Part shown: piece after piece, positions 49,501-57,509 of the stretch
Position numbering within the stretch: position 1 is the first letter of the stretch
Layout of the letters: each line of letters opens with the position of its first letter
Assembly (NCBI GenBank): GCA_046329555.1
Contig: JAXLUK010000005.1
Coordinates: forward strand, 1-64,000
Length of the DNA: 64,000 nucleotides
Source of the DNA: UBA1941 sp046329555
GTDB lineage: Bacteria > Bacteroidota > Bacteroidia > Chitinophagales > LD1
Reading direction: 5' to 3'
Translations under genes and position numbers: made by a program
Notes under the pieces: generated by a model
Seen by the model: only the letters and a program-made list of their open reading frames with translations
Told to the model about the DNA's origin: nothing
Databases searched by the model: none

Positions 49501-52308
49501 ACCTTGCAGATTACTATTACCGATACGAATTTATGTGTGCAGCAGTTTAATGTGGGATTGCGCGTGTTTAATGGTCGCGCGGTGCAGGCGGCGTTTACGT
49601 TGCCGAACACAGGATGCGCTCCGGTTTTCGGCACGCTGCAAAATCAATCAACAGGCACAACGGCATCCACCACGTATCTGTGGCGGTTTGGCGATGGTAC
49701 TACCTCAACACAAGTTAATCCGACGCATACCTGGAATAGTGCCGGCAACTACACCGTAACGTTGATTGTTCGCGACAACAACCAATTTTGTCATCCCGTA
49801 GATTCTGTTTCGCAGGTGATGATGGTGATGCAGAACAATCAACTGACGGTATTGCCCAATGATACCATGTGTTTTGGTCAATCGAATACCATTGGCGGTT
49901 ATCCGGGCGTAGATACCACAGCAACATTTATCTGGACGCCAAACATTCATCTTTCCAACAATCAGATTTTATCGCCTGTAGCAAATCCAGATACCAGCAC
50001 TACGTATACGCTAACTGTTACCAAGAATGGTTGTACGTTCCGCTACGTACAGCGAATTGTAGTGGTGAACGACCGCTTCTACACCCTTAGTGATACGGCA
50101 ACTTGTCCGAACGACACCCTGCGTATTACGTTAGATCATGACGCATGGACATTGGGCTACCAGTACGATTGGCAGCCGGTGGGATTGTTTTTGAGTATTG
50201 ATTCAAATTCGGCATTGGTGCGCGTACCGCGCGACACCACGATTACCATCACCGCTTCGAATATTTACGGCTGTAGTTATACCACGGTGCTGCGTTTGCA
50301 TGCGGCTTCGGAACGTATTCTGGATGCCTCGTTCAATGCGCCATCTTCCGGATGTATGCCGTTCACTGCAACATTTACCAATACCAGTCAGGTCATCAAC
50401 ACCACGCTCACCAACTGGAATTTTGGCGATGGCTTTACCTCTACCCAATTCTCGCCTTCGCATACCTATGCGCGCAGTGGTGCGTACACCGTGCGACTCA
50501 TCCTCACCGATCCGAATTCGTGCAACAAACGCGATACTGCTTTTAGAACTATTTTGTTGTTAGATGCGCATGCCGATAGTTTACCTGATAAAGTGATCTG
50601 TAAAAACCAATCGGCCACCATCGGAATCGCGGGTGTTACGGATACGGCATTGCATTTCTTGTGGCGGCCGGCGCAAACGCTTTCTGATTCTGTCATTCCC
50701 AATCCGGTTGCCGCGCCGTCAACCAGTACAACGTACCAGCTATTTGTGAGCAACGGCATTTGTACAGATACGTTCACCCAGCGGGTGCGCTTATTCAACG
50801 ATATTTTTACACTGACGCAGGATACGATTCCTTGTCCGGCAGATACTTTCCATATTACCGCTACAGCAAATTCGTTGTTTGGTGTTGGATTTGCGTGGCA
50901 GCCCGCACCGCTCATTGTGCGCGTTACCGGCGGCAATCGCGTTACTGTGCGTACGCCGCAAGATACGGCTGTGTTCGTTACCATAACCAGTCCGCTGGGA
51001 TGTGTAGTAGTAGATACGTTCCGCGCCCAGGTATTGGATGAGCTTTCGGTGCGCGCTTCGTTTAAAGTGCCGCTTCTGGCGTGCGCGCCATTCACCGCCT
51101 CTTTCACCAATCAATCGCGGGTGCAGAACAACCCTAACTATTCCTGGCAGTTTGGTGATGGCGGAACATCTACCGATGTGAATCCCGTACACACCTACGC
51201 AGATACAGGCGTGTACCGCATCTCGCTGGTGGTGGTTGATAACACGGCGTTTTGCGCCAAGATAGATTCCGTAGTGCAAACCATTCGCATTGCGCAGAAC
51301 AACCAAACGTTTTTGCTGCCGCAGCTCGGCGTGTGCAAGGGTGATGCCGTAAAAATTGGCTCCAACCTGGGCACCGATTCACTGGCGCATTACCGGTGGT
51401 CGCCGAATTATTTTTTGAATAATGATACCTTGCCCAATCCGCTGGCATCGCCGCCAACTGATACCACCTATCTGCTGACGGTAACACGTGAAAACTGTAC
51501 GTTCTTTTATCGGCAACCGGTTGAAGTATGGCATGATTCAGTTTGGATTACCGGACTGGATGCTTCTTGCGTAAGCAATGAAGTTTCGCTTACTGCGCAT
51601 CATCGCGATAGTGCTGCGAATACGTATCAATATCAATGGAGCCCAACGGCATATATTGTAACTGGTGAAAATGCGGTAACCGCGGTAGTTCGACCGCCTT
51701 CCGGCACCCAGGTTGCCGTGCAAACCACCGACCAGCATGGCTGCATACTGCGCGATACCACCACCGTGTACACTAATGCGAACTGGAGTTCGTTGATTTC
51801 AGCCACCGCCGATCCAGCTTCCATTCGCTTTGGCAATACGTCGCAATTGCTGGCCACCTCAACTATTCCTACAACTATTTTCTGGCAGCCCGATTCTACC
51901 TTAAGCAATCCGAATATCGCGAACCCAAAAGCGTTTCCAACCCAAACACATACTTATGTAGTCACTTTTGAAGATGATCGTTTTTGTAAGAAGAACGATA
52001 CGGTGATTGTAGTGGTGGAACGAACGCCCTGCGAAAGCAGTTTGTTTGTGCCGAATGCGTTTTCGCCCAATGGCGATGGCAAGAACGATGTGTTCCGCGT
52101 GCGGGGCAACGATATTGAAACCGTGGATTTGAAAGTGTTTGATCGGTGGGGACAATTGGTTTTTGAAACGAAGCATATCAGCGACGGTTGGGATGGTAAT
52201 TTCAAAGGCGCGAAGTTGGATCCGGCTGTGTTTGGATGGATAGCAGCAGGTCGTTGTTCGGGAGGAAAAGCATTTGAGAAAAAAGGAAACGTAACGCTGT
52301 TGCGTTAA
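46537..52308 (+). CDS. Giant SBBP/PKD-repeat surface protein with T9SS type B (CHU_C) sorting domain
   Basis: 1923 residues. The start is TTG 46537, because no ATG precedes the signal peptide (WLLLLLLAASFLRA) and a stop lies just upstream. Residues about 25-250 form the domain that precedes SBBP repeats (KENKNQWHPNVRFLAETRTG). Beta-propeller-like SBBP repeats with ITKYDSAG and STYLGG motifs follow to about 750. Four PKD domains start near residues 773, 1018, 1265 and 1507, about 245 residues apart, each with W-x-FGD and HTY or HTW. The C-terminus (VPNAFSPNGDGKNDVFRVRG ... DRWGQLVFE, DGWDGNFKG) is the gliding-motility/type B sorting domain. Likely an adhesin; it leads a three-gene cluster with PorP/SprF. 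Confidence 0.9.
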   Translation: MTFRFTWLLLLLLAASFLRAAEEGFCPQCRSLVFKENKNQWHPNVRFLAETRTGQIYLEDRTFTYVVYDTLSLLRFAEAHHGKNIPPEARIFRAHALKMRLLNAATVQPAGEDQISEYFNYFLGNDRSRWASRVRGFHAVRYRQLYPNIDVQAYSSGGSFKYDFVVKPGGNIASIAMQYEGAEKMRVHQGALYLTTSVGEVMEAAPYAYQYVDGEKREVRCGFKLDGTTVRFLFPDGYDASRELTIDPTLIFSTYSGSTADNFGYTATYDSHGNAYAGGSVFQFFQYPVTAGALQTSWAGGIGYNIPGGLSATGTDMAITKYDSAGTVRLFSTYFGGNKDDLPHSMIVSSYDELLLFGTTGSTNFPVTPNAFDTTYNGGPDAGLFNGIAVHYQTGSDIVVARFSPDGTILLGSTYIGGNGIDGLNYPENQGLNYNYADEVRGEIEVDDNNNVIIGTCTNSSNFPTSINAYQHVYGGGQADGVLFKLNSTLSQLIWSTYLGGAQDDAIYSVAFDRNKDIYVCGGTRSANFPTTTGVIQPTLSGGRADGFITHLNKTADHVLHATYYGSNTYDQNYFVECNKQNQVYVLGQTFAQDSTFIRNSQYNRLRSGQFISKFTPALDSVEWSNVFGSGRGLPDISPTAFLVDLCNKIYVSGWGSDFRPFGSTYLTTKGLDITANAYQSTTDTNDFYVMVMEDDASLLNYATYFGNPVAEDHVDGGTSRFDRKGVIYQSVCAGCGGSSAFPTYPANTVSPTNNSYNCNNAIFKFDFNLPAIVADFFAPQSGCAPVNAQFVNNSRYFSTTQFSWDFGDSTYSNQINPLHTYTKPGLYTITLALFDPSSCNLRDTMQRQILILRSSKDTLPGIELCSPAAVQLGFPPLNDTAVHYRWTPNTYLSDTNISNPVSSADSTIRYALYASNGICIDTFYQSIRIFNAAFSLVKDTAICPGDTIHVTVIDAQHQVLTYQYNLQPYIISGDGTNSVALLPPTDTTLQITITDTNLCVQQFNVGLRVFNGRAVQAAFTLPNTGCAPVFGTLQNQSTGTTASTTYLWRFGDGTTSTQVNPTHTWNSAGNYTVTLIVRDNNQFCHPVDSVSQVMMVMQNNQLTVLPNDTMCFGQSNTIGGYPGVDTTATFIWTPNIHLSNNQILSPVANPDTSTTYTLTVTKNGCTFRYVQRIVVVNDRFYTLSDTATCPNDTLRITLDHDAWTLGYQYDWQPVGLFLSIDSNSALVRVPRDTTITITASNIYGCSYTTVLRLHAASERILDASFNAPSSGCMPFTATFTNTSQVINTTLTNWNFGDGFTSTQFSPSHTYARSGAYTVRLILTDPNSCNKRDTAFRTILLLDAHADSLPDKVICKNQSATIGIAGVTDTALHFLWRPAQTLSDSVIPNPVAAPSTSTTYQLFVSNGICTDTFTQRVRLFNDIFTLTQDTIPCPADTFHITATANSLFGVGFAWQPAPLIVRVTGGNRVTVRTPQDTAVFVTITSPLGCVVVDTFRAQVLDELSVRASFKVPLLACAPFTASFTNQSRVQNNPNYSWQFGDGGTSTDVNPVHTYADTGVYRISLVVVDNTAFCAKIDSVVQTIRIAQNNQTFLLPQLGVCKGDAVKIGSNLGTDSLAHYRWSPNYFLNNDTLPNPLASPPTDTTYLLTVTRENCTFFYRQPVEVWHDSVWITGLDASCVSNEVSLTAHHRDSAANTYQYQWSPTAYIVTGENAVTAVVRPPSGTQVAVQTTDQHGCILRDTTTVYTNANWSSLISATADPASIRFGNTSQLLATSTIPTTIFWQPDSTLSNPNIANPKAFPTQTHTYVVTFEDDRFCKKNDTVIVVVERTPCESSLFVPNAFSPNGDGKNDVFRVRGNDIETVDLKVFDRWGQLVFETKHISDGWDGNFKGAKLDPAVFGWIAAGRCSGGKAFEKKGNVTLLR

Positions 52309-52311
52309 GCG

Positions 52312-53355
52312 ATGAAAGAAAAGCACCACATCAGAAATTGTATCAGCCGCTTGTACAGCACGCTGCTGATTGGCCTGTGTTGTTGTGCAGGCGCGCAGGC
52401 GCAAGACATCCATTTTTCACAGTTTAATTTTTCTCCATTAAATCAGAATCCGGCCAACACCAATTTATTCCAAGGCGATATGCGCTTTGTGTTGAATTAT
52501 AAAAACCAATGGCAAAGTGTGCCCGTGGCCTACAACACCGCATCAGCATCGGTAGATATGAATTTTGTAACGCTGAAGAATCACGATCGCATTGGCGGCG
52601 GTCTGTTATTTTATTACGACCGCGCAGGAGATTCCAAGTTTTCTTCCCTGCATGCTGCCTATTCCATGAGTTATCAATTGAATTTTGGCAAGAATGATGA
52701 TCACGCCATCAGCGCCGGATATCAAATTGGTTTTGTGAACCGCTCGTTTAATTACACCGCTTTGTTCTTCGACAATCAATTTAACGGCGATGGTTTTGAT
52801 CAGAAATTAAGTTCAGGGGAAGATTTTTCTCGCACCAACTTTTTCTTTTTAGATATGGGTGCAGGCCTGGCTTATCAGTGGCACAAAGGCATCCGCAATC
52901 AGATTACGGTAGGCGTTTCAGTGGCGCATCTCAACCGGCCTAATCAATCGTTCTACCAAAATGCCAGTGTTCGTTTAGACCCGCGGTACAGTGCGCATTT
53001 GCGCGCGCAGGTGAAAGTGGCGAAGCGATTGGATGTGGTGGGCGAGTTTTTGTATCAGCGGCAGGATGTGAAACAGGAGTTTGTTCCGGGCTTTCATTTC
53101 AAAACGTATGTGTATGTAAAAGGCGCTTCTCGCGTGGCATTGAACACGGGCGGTTATTATCGTGTAGGCGATGCGGGCGTGGTCTTGGTTGGAATGGATT
53201 ACAACGATTGGCAAGTCAATTTTTCTTATGATATCAACCATTCTAAACTAACACCGGCCAGTCGTTACAATGGCGGCTTTGAACTTTCGGTTATTTACGT
53301 GCTTGCACGCTTGAAAAAAATTCCCGGCGCACATGCTGATTGTCCGATTTTTTAA
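52312..53355 (+). CDS. PorP/SprF-family type IX secretion membrane protein
   Basis: 347 residues with signal peptide ending GAQAQ, then the family hallmark DIHFSQFNFSPLNQNPANTN. The rest is an outer-membrane barrel with NYKNQW, GGGLLFYYDRAGDSKFSS and the C-terminal GGFELSVIYVLARLKK. SprF-like proteins act with large type B T9SS substrates, usually encoded next to them, as here. It starts three bases after the giant gene and overlaps the next by 23 bp. Confidence 0.93.
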   Translation: MKEKHHIRNCISRLYSTLLIGLCCCAGAQAQDIHFSQFNFSPLNQNPANTNLFQGDMRFVLNYKNQWQSVPVAYNTASASVDMNFVTLKNHDRIGGGLLFYYDRAGDSKFSSLHAAYSMSYQLNFGKNDDHAISAGYQIGFVNRSFNYTALFFDNQFNGDGFDQKLSSGEDFSRTNFFFLDMGAGLAYQWHKGIRNQITVGVSVAHLNRPNQSFYQNASVRLDPRYSAHLRAQVKVAKRLDVVGEFLYQRQDVKQEFVPGFHFKTYVYVKGASRVALNTGGYYRVGDAGVVLVGMDYNDWQVNFSYDINHSKLTPASRYNGGFELSVIYVLARLKKIPGAHADCPIF

Positions 53356-55318
53356 AACCTTATTGTTTTTACTGCTGCCCGGTTTGCTATGGGCTCAACC
53401 GTTACGGCAATATTTGCAATACGGCAACGATGCATTCAAGCGCGGCGCTTTTTACGAAGCGGCCACGTATTACCAGCAGGGATTAGAACGCTATGAGGGC
53501 AGTTTGGAGTTAAAATACCGATATGCAGAGGCCCTGCGCGCATTTAATGATTATGAGCATGCCGCCTCGAATTACAAAGAGGTGTTGGCCGATGAAGATC
53601 GCCGCCAATTTCCGGCAGCGGGGTTTTGGTATGGCAAGATGTTGCAGCAGCAAGGCAAGTATGAAGCCGCGCAGGCGCAGTTCAAAAAGTATACGCTGAA
53701 GAATAGTGGCGATACTTTAGGTGTGCGCGCGCGCAAGGCGTGGGCGTCTTGTGCCTGGGCCATCGCGCAGAAAGAATTACCTGAACCCACAGTAGTTCAT
53801 TTGGGAAAGGAGGTCAATTCTGAGTACACCGAATTCAATCCATTCTATCTCAACAACCGTTTGCATTTTTCTTCATTACGCAATATTGGCAATAGTAGTA
53901 AACCTGAATTTTTGTCGCGGGTGTATAACGACACCTCCTCCAAAGCAGTTCCCATGCCTGGCGCTTCAGCAGAAAAACATCAGGCAAATGCCGCCGTTTG
54001 TGCCGATGGCATGCAGTTGTTTTTTACGGAGTGTACAGGCGCCCATCAACCGCAATGCGCCATTTACCGAAGTGCCCTTCAGCAAGGCGTTTGGCAACCG
54101 GCAGAGCGACTGGGGCCGGCCATCAACGCCGACGGTTTTTCAGCTACGCATCCGCATTATGCGGCGCTGGCGAATGGTGAACGGTGGTTGTTTTTTTCCA
54201 GTAATCGGCCGGGCGGCGAAGGGCAATTTGATATCTGGATGAGTCGCGAAACCAATGGTGGGTTTACAGCGCCCGTGAATGCCGGGAAAAACATCAATAC
54301 GCCAGATGATGAACTCACACCATTTTATGCCGCCAAAGAGCAGCAGTTGTATTTTGCTTCTGATGGTCGTTTAGGTTTTGGTGGATTAGATATTTACGCT
54401 GCGCGAATGAAGGGCGCTGTGGCCGATACGGCCATCAATGCCGGAAAAGGCGTCAACTCGCCGGCGAACGATTTTTATTTCTACCAGAACAATGACGGCA
54501 GCAAGAAGTATTTTGCTTCGAACCGCAAAGGATCTTTCTTCATCAAGGCGGCTACTTGTTGTAATGATATCTGGATGATATCAACCGACACGCAATATGT
54601 TCCTGTGCCAACCGATACATTGCCTGTTGCGCAGCGTCCAACCGATAGTGTGCGGCATACCGACACACCCACCTTGGTGCAGCGATTGATTGATTCGGTA
54701 GCGCCTGTTGCCGACAAAACCTATTTTGATTCGCGGCTGCAGAAGATGCGGCAGTTGTTGCCGGTAACTTTGTATTTCCATAATGATGAACCAGAATGTT
54801 GCAATCTGCGCGATACTACAGCGCTGAACTATGTGACCACCTATGAAGCGTATTGGCGGCGACTTACGGAATACAAGCGCGAGTTTGCCAAAGGTTTGGA
54901 TGAAGGCAAGAAGCTGGAAGCGGAACAAGCGATTTTTGTGTTGTTCACCAACAAGGTTGAAAAGGGATATTATGATTTGATTCGGTTTAGTCGTCAGCTT
55001 TGGGAAGTACTGGAAGCGGGTGGGAAGGTTGAAATGACCATACAGGGCTATTGTTCGCCTTTGAATTACAATCAGTATAATATTCAATTAGGTTACCGGC
55101 GCATTGCTTCACTGCGTAATTATTTTTATCAATACCGCAATGGGGTGTTTATGCCGTTCATTCGCAGTGGCGCGCTAGTGTTGCGCAACGAATCGTTGGG
55201 TGAAGAGAAAGCGGAGAAGAATATCAGTGATCAGCGCGAAGACACACGCAACTCAGTGTACAATCCAGCAGCTGCTAAAGAGCGCAAAGTGGAAATCATT
55301 TCTGTTGAAATGAAGTAA
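53333..55318 (+). CDS. TPR/PD40/OmpA-like protein (PorE/SprE-like)
   Basis: 661 residues with signal peptide ending PGLLWAQ. TPR-like helices occupy about residues 25-140 (YGNDAFKRGAFYEAATYYQQ). WD40-like PD40 repeats follow (NPFYLNNRLHFSS, FFSSNRPGGEGQFDIWMS, LYFASDGRLGFGGLDIYAAR, YFASNRKGSFF). The C-terminal part resembles an OmpA-type peptidoglycan-binding region (EMTIQGYCSPLNYNQYNIQL). This order matches PorE/SprE-like partners of the type IX machine. The OmpA motif is divergent, so murein binding is tentative. Confidence 0.82.
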   Translation: MLIVRFFKTLLFLLLPGLLWAQPLRQYLQYGNDAFKRGAFYEAATYYQQGLERYEGSLELKYRYAEALRAFNDYEHAASNYKEVLADEDRRQFPAAGFWYGKMLQQQGKYEAAQAQFKKYTLKNSGDTLGVRARKAWASCAWAIAQKELPEPTVVHLGKEVNSEYTEFNPFYLNNRLHFSSLRNIGNSSKPEFLSRVYNDTSSKAVPMPGASAEKHQANAAVCADGMQLFFTECTGAHQPQCAIYRSALQQGVWQPAERLGPAINADGFSATHPHYAALANGERWLFFSSNRPGGEGQFDIWMSRETNGGFTAPVNAGKNINTPDDELTPFYAAKEQQLYFASDGRLGFGGLDIYAARMKGAVADTAINAGKGVNSPANDFYFYQNNDGSKKYFASNRKGSFFIKAATCCNDIWMISTDTQYVPVPTDTLPVAQRPTDSVRHTDTPTLVQRLIDSVAPVADKTYFDSRLQKMRQLLPVTLYFHNDEPECCNLRDTTALNYVTTYEAYWRRLTEYKREFAKGLDEGKKLEAEQAIFVLFTNKVEKGYYDLIRFSRQLWEVLEAGGKVEMTIQGYCSPLNYNQYNIQLGYRRIASLRNYFYQYRNGVFMPFIRSGALVLRNESLGEEKAEKNISDQREDTRNSVYNPAAAKERKVEIISVEMK

Positions 55319-55356
55319 TAACTGCGCCTTCCTCAAAAAATCGACCGCGATATTTT

Positions 55357-55364
55357 TATATTCG
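55357..55364 (+). promoter_or_regulatory. Candidate -7 box TATATTCG
   Basis: TATATTCG seven bases before ATG 55372, in the 13-mer TATATTCGTGCTC also found upstream of the M43 protease gene. It implies a very short leader. Confidence 0.45.
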
Positions 55365-55371
55365 TGCTCGC

Positions 55372-56424
55372 ATGAAAAGGCCGGTGAAAAAAGAAATGAA
55401 AAAAGAAGTGGAACAGCCACATCCTTTTCAGCAATTTATACAGCGCAAACGAAAGCGCGTTGTTGAAGAGGAGGAAGTGCCACGGGAGAATAAAGCCGGG
55501 GCGAGAAAAAAATCGCCTCGCCCGCCACGCGATGAGCGACCGGTTGAACGTAAAGATGGCGATAAACGCACCAAGCGCCCGGCTATGAAGGGCCCAGCTA
55601 CAGCACTTGAATCAAAGATCAGAACGCGCATTGGCAAATTAGATGCGCATAATAAGAAGTTAGAAGAGGCTGCTGCCAAAGAGAAGGCAGAGAGTTTTCG
55701 GTTGAATAAATTTCTGGCGCATGCGGGGGTAGCTTCGCGGCGCAAAGCAGATGAACTCATTGCGGCGGGAAGAGTGATGGTGAATGGCGAGGTGGTTCGC
55801 GAAATGGGCTACCGTTTAAAGGAAACCGACAAGGTGCAGTTTGACGGCAAGCGCATCACGCCGGATCAGAAAGTTTATATCCTGCTCAACAAACCAAAAG
55901 ATTGTATCACCACCACCAGCGATGAACGCGACCGGCGCACCGTGCTGGATTTGATTAAAGGTGCTTATGCGCAAATCAAATCACTGACCAAGCCGCGGCT
56001 GTTTCCGGTGGGAAGGCTCGACAGAAACACCACAGGCGTATTGTTGATTACGAATGATGGCGAGCTGACACAAAACCTCACGCATCCTTCTAAAGAAATC
56101 AAGAAGATTTATCAGGTCACCCTGGATAAAAAGGTGAAAGCAGAAGATATGGAGAAGATTCAGCACGGCGTAGTGCTGGAAGATGGCATTGCTGAAGTGA
56201 ATGAGATTGCTTACGTGAATGCACGAAATAAAGCAGAAGTAGGCGTAGAGATTCATTCTGGCAAGAACCGCATTGTACGCCGTATCTTTGAATCGCTCGG
56301 TTATGAAGTGGTGAAACTAGACCGTGTTTACTTTGGTGGGTTAACCAAGAAAGATCTGGCACGCGGCAAATGGCGTTTTCTCAGCGAGCCTGAGGTACTG
56401 CGCCTGAAGCATTTCAAAATTTAA
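55372..56424 (+). CDS. rRNA pseudouridine synthase, RluB/RsuA family
   Basis: 350 residues. An unusual, highly basic N-terminal extension of about 100 residues (KKEMKKEVEQ, RKRKRVVEEEE, KKSPRPPRDERP) precedes an S4 RNA-binding domain (FRLNKFLAHAGVASRRKADE) and the pseudouridine synthase domain with catalytic Asp in GRLDRNTTGVLLITNDG (near residue 217). The tail has GKNRIVRRIFESLGYEVVKL. It probably modifies 23S rRNA in the peptidyl-transferase region (RluB role, inferred). Lys/Arg-rich extensions are common in Bacteroidota homologues. Confidence 0.9.
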   Translation: MKRPVKKEMKKEVEQPHPFQQFIQRKRKRVVEEEEVPRENKAGARKKSPRPPRDERPVERKDGDKRTKRPAMKGPATALESKIRTRIGKLDAHNKKLEEAAAKEKAESFRLNKFLAHAGVASRRKADELIAAGRVMVNGEVVREMGYRLKETDKVQFDGKRITPDQKVYILLNKPKDCITTTSDERDRRTVLDLIKGAYAQIKSLTKPRLFPVGRLDRNTTGVLLITNDGELTQNLTHPSKEIKKIYQVTLDKKVKAEDMEKIQHGVVLEDGIAEVNEIAYVNARNKAEVGVEIHSGKNRIVRRIFESLGYEVVKLDRVYFGGLTKKDLARGKWRFLSEPEVLRLKHFKI

Positions 56425-56492
56425 GAAGGAAAGATTTAGTTAGCGGTGCTGGAAACGAAGCGCGTCTTCGAACAACAGGGCTAAAAACTAAT

Positions 56493-56945
56493 ATGAGTAA
56501 GAACAAAATTGCGCCATGCATTTGGCTGTCTGCGGATAATGGTCAACTGTCATCCGTTATGGCGTATTATCAGAATGTATTTGGCCCTAATTTTCAATCA
56601 CAACAGATTGTTCCGTTGGGGCAAACACCAAGTGGCTATGCAGAGATGTGTGAGGTGGATCTGTTTGGTTCCAGATATACCTGGATGAATACGGCTCAGG
56701 AACATCATCCTATCAATGATGCTGTTTCATTGGTTATTTACTGCGACAATCAAAATGAAATCGACCATTACTGGAACTACTTTACTAAAGAAGGCAAAGA
56801 AGCGCCATGTGGTTGGTGCATCGATAGATACGGTCTTCGCTGGCAAATTATTCCCCGAAACCTGGGTCAGTTAATGACCAAACCCAATTCGCAGCAGATT
56901 ATGATGAGCCAGAAAAAAATTATCATTGATGCTTTTCTGAAATAA
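56493..56945 (+). CDS. VOC-family (PhnB/glyoxalase-like) protein
   Basis: 150 residues. The first half (CIWLSADNGQLSSVMAYYQN) and AEMCEVDLFGSRYTWMN, NDAVSLVIYCDNQNEIDHYW and CGWCIDRYGLRWQIIPRNLG follow the pattern of PhnB-like or '3-demethylubiquinone methyltransferase'-like VOC domains. These proteins rarely have proven enzymatic roles. It lies 13 bp before an AHSA1-type protein, a very common pairing in Bacteroidota and actinobacteria. Confidence 0.85.
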   Translation: MSKNKIAPCIWLSADNGQLSSVMAYYQNVFGPNFQSQQIVPLGQTPSGYAEMCEVDLFGSRYTWMNTAQEHHPINDAVSLVIYCDNQNEIDHYWNYFTKEGKEAPCGWCIDRYGLRWQIIPRNLGQLMTKPNSQQIMMSQKKIIIDAFLK

Positions 56946-56958
56946 AATCAAACCCAAA

Positions 56959-57372
56959 ATGGAATTAACGAAAATCACTGTTGAGGCAATGGTGAAGGCA
57001 GACAAAAACAAAACCTGGGCATGTTATACCCAACCCGAACACATTACGAAATGGAATTTTGCCGATCCGAGTTGGCATTGTCCTGATGCAACAAACGACA
57101 TGAAAGTTGGGGGCGTTTACCATGCACGAATGGAAGCACGTGATGGTAGTTTTGGTTTTAACTTTGATGCTGTTTATACCGCGATTGCCGAGGGAAAAAG
57201 TTTTACTTACGAATTTGGCGGGCGCACCGCATCGGTATCTTTCGATGAACATAACGGCGAAACGAAAGTTACTATAGTGTTTGACCCCGAAACACAAAAC
57301 CCGCCGGAAAGGCAACAGCAAGGCTGGCAGGCCATATTGAATAACTTTAAGCAGTATACCGAGTCAAACTGA
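56959..57372 (+). CDS. AHSA1/SRPBCC-family protein
   Basis: 137 residues forming a START-like helix-grip fold: TVEAMVKADKNKTWACYTQP, ITKWNFADPSWHCPDA, VGGVYHARMEARDGSFGFNF and the long C-terminal helix GWQAILNNFKQYTES. Aha1-domain proteins of this type bind hydrophobic ligands; the role is unknown. Co-directional with, and 13 bp after, the VOC gene. Confidence 0.88.
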   Translation: MELTKITVEAMVKADKNKTWACYTQPEHITKWNFADPSWHCPDATNDMKVGGVYHARMEARDGSFGFNFDAVYTAIAEGKSFTYEFGGRTASVSFDEHNGETKVTIVFDPETQNPPERQQQGWQAILNNFKQYTESN

Positions 57373-57460
57373 TTCCAATCTTTGAAGCAACAGCGTGTAA
57401 TTCGAAGCGGCGCTATTGCACTTCGCCTTATATGATTGCGACCAGGAAGAACGGCATAAA

Positions 57461-57488
57461 AAAAGCGGTGGCCTAAACCACCGCTTTT
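57461..57488. terminator. Bidirectional Rho-independent terminator
   Basis: Stem AAAAGCGGTGG, loop CCTAAA, stem CCACCGCTTTT, with A-rich sequence before and TCTTTTTT after. It lies between the convergent AHSA1 gene and the T9SS protein gene, so it can serve both strands. Confidence 0.9.
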
Positions 57489-57509
57489 CTTTTTTCCTGA
57501 TAAAGAAGA

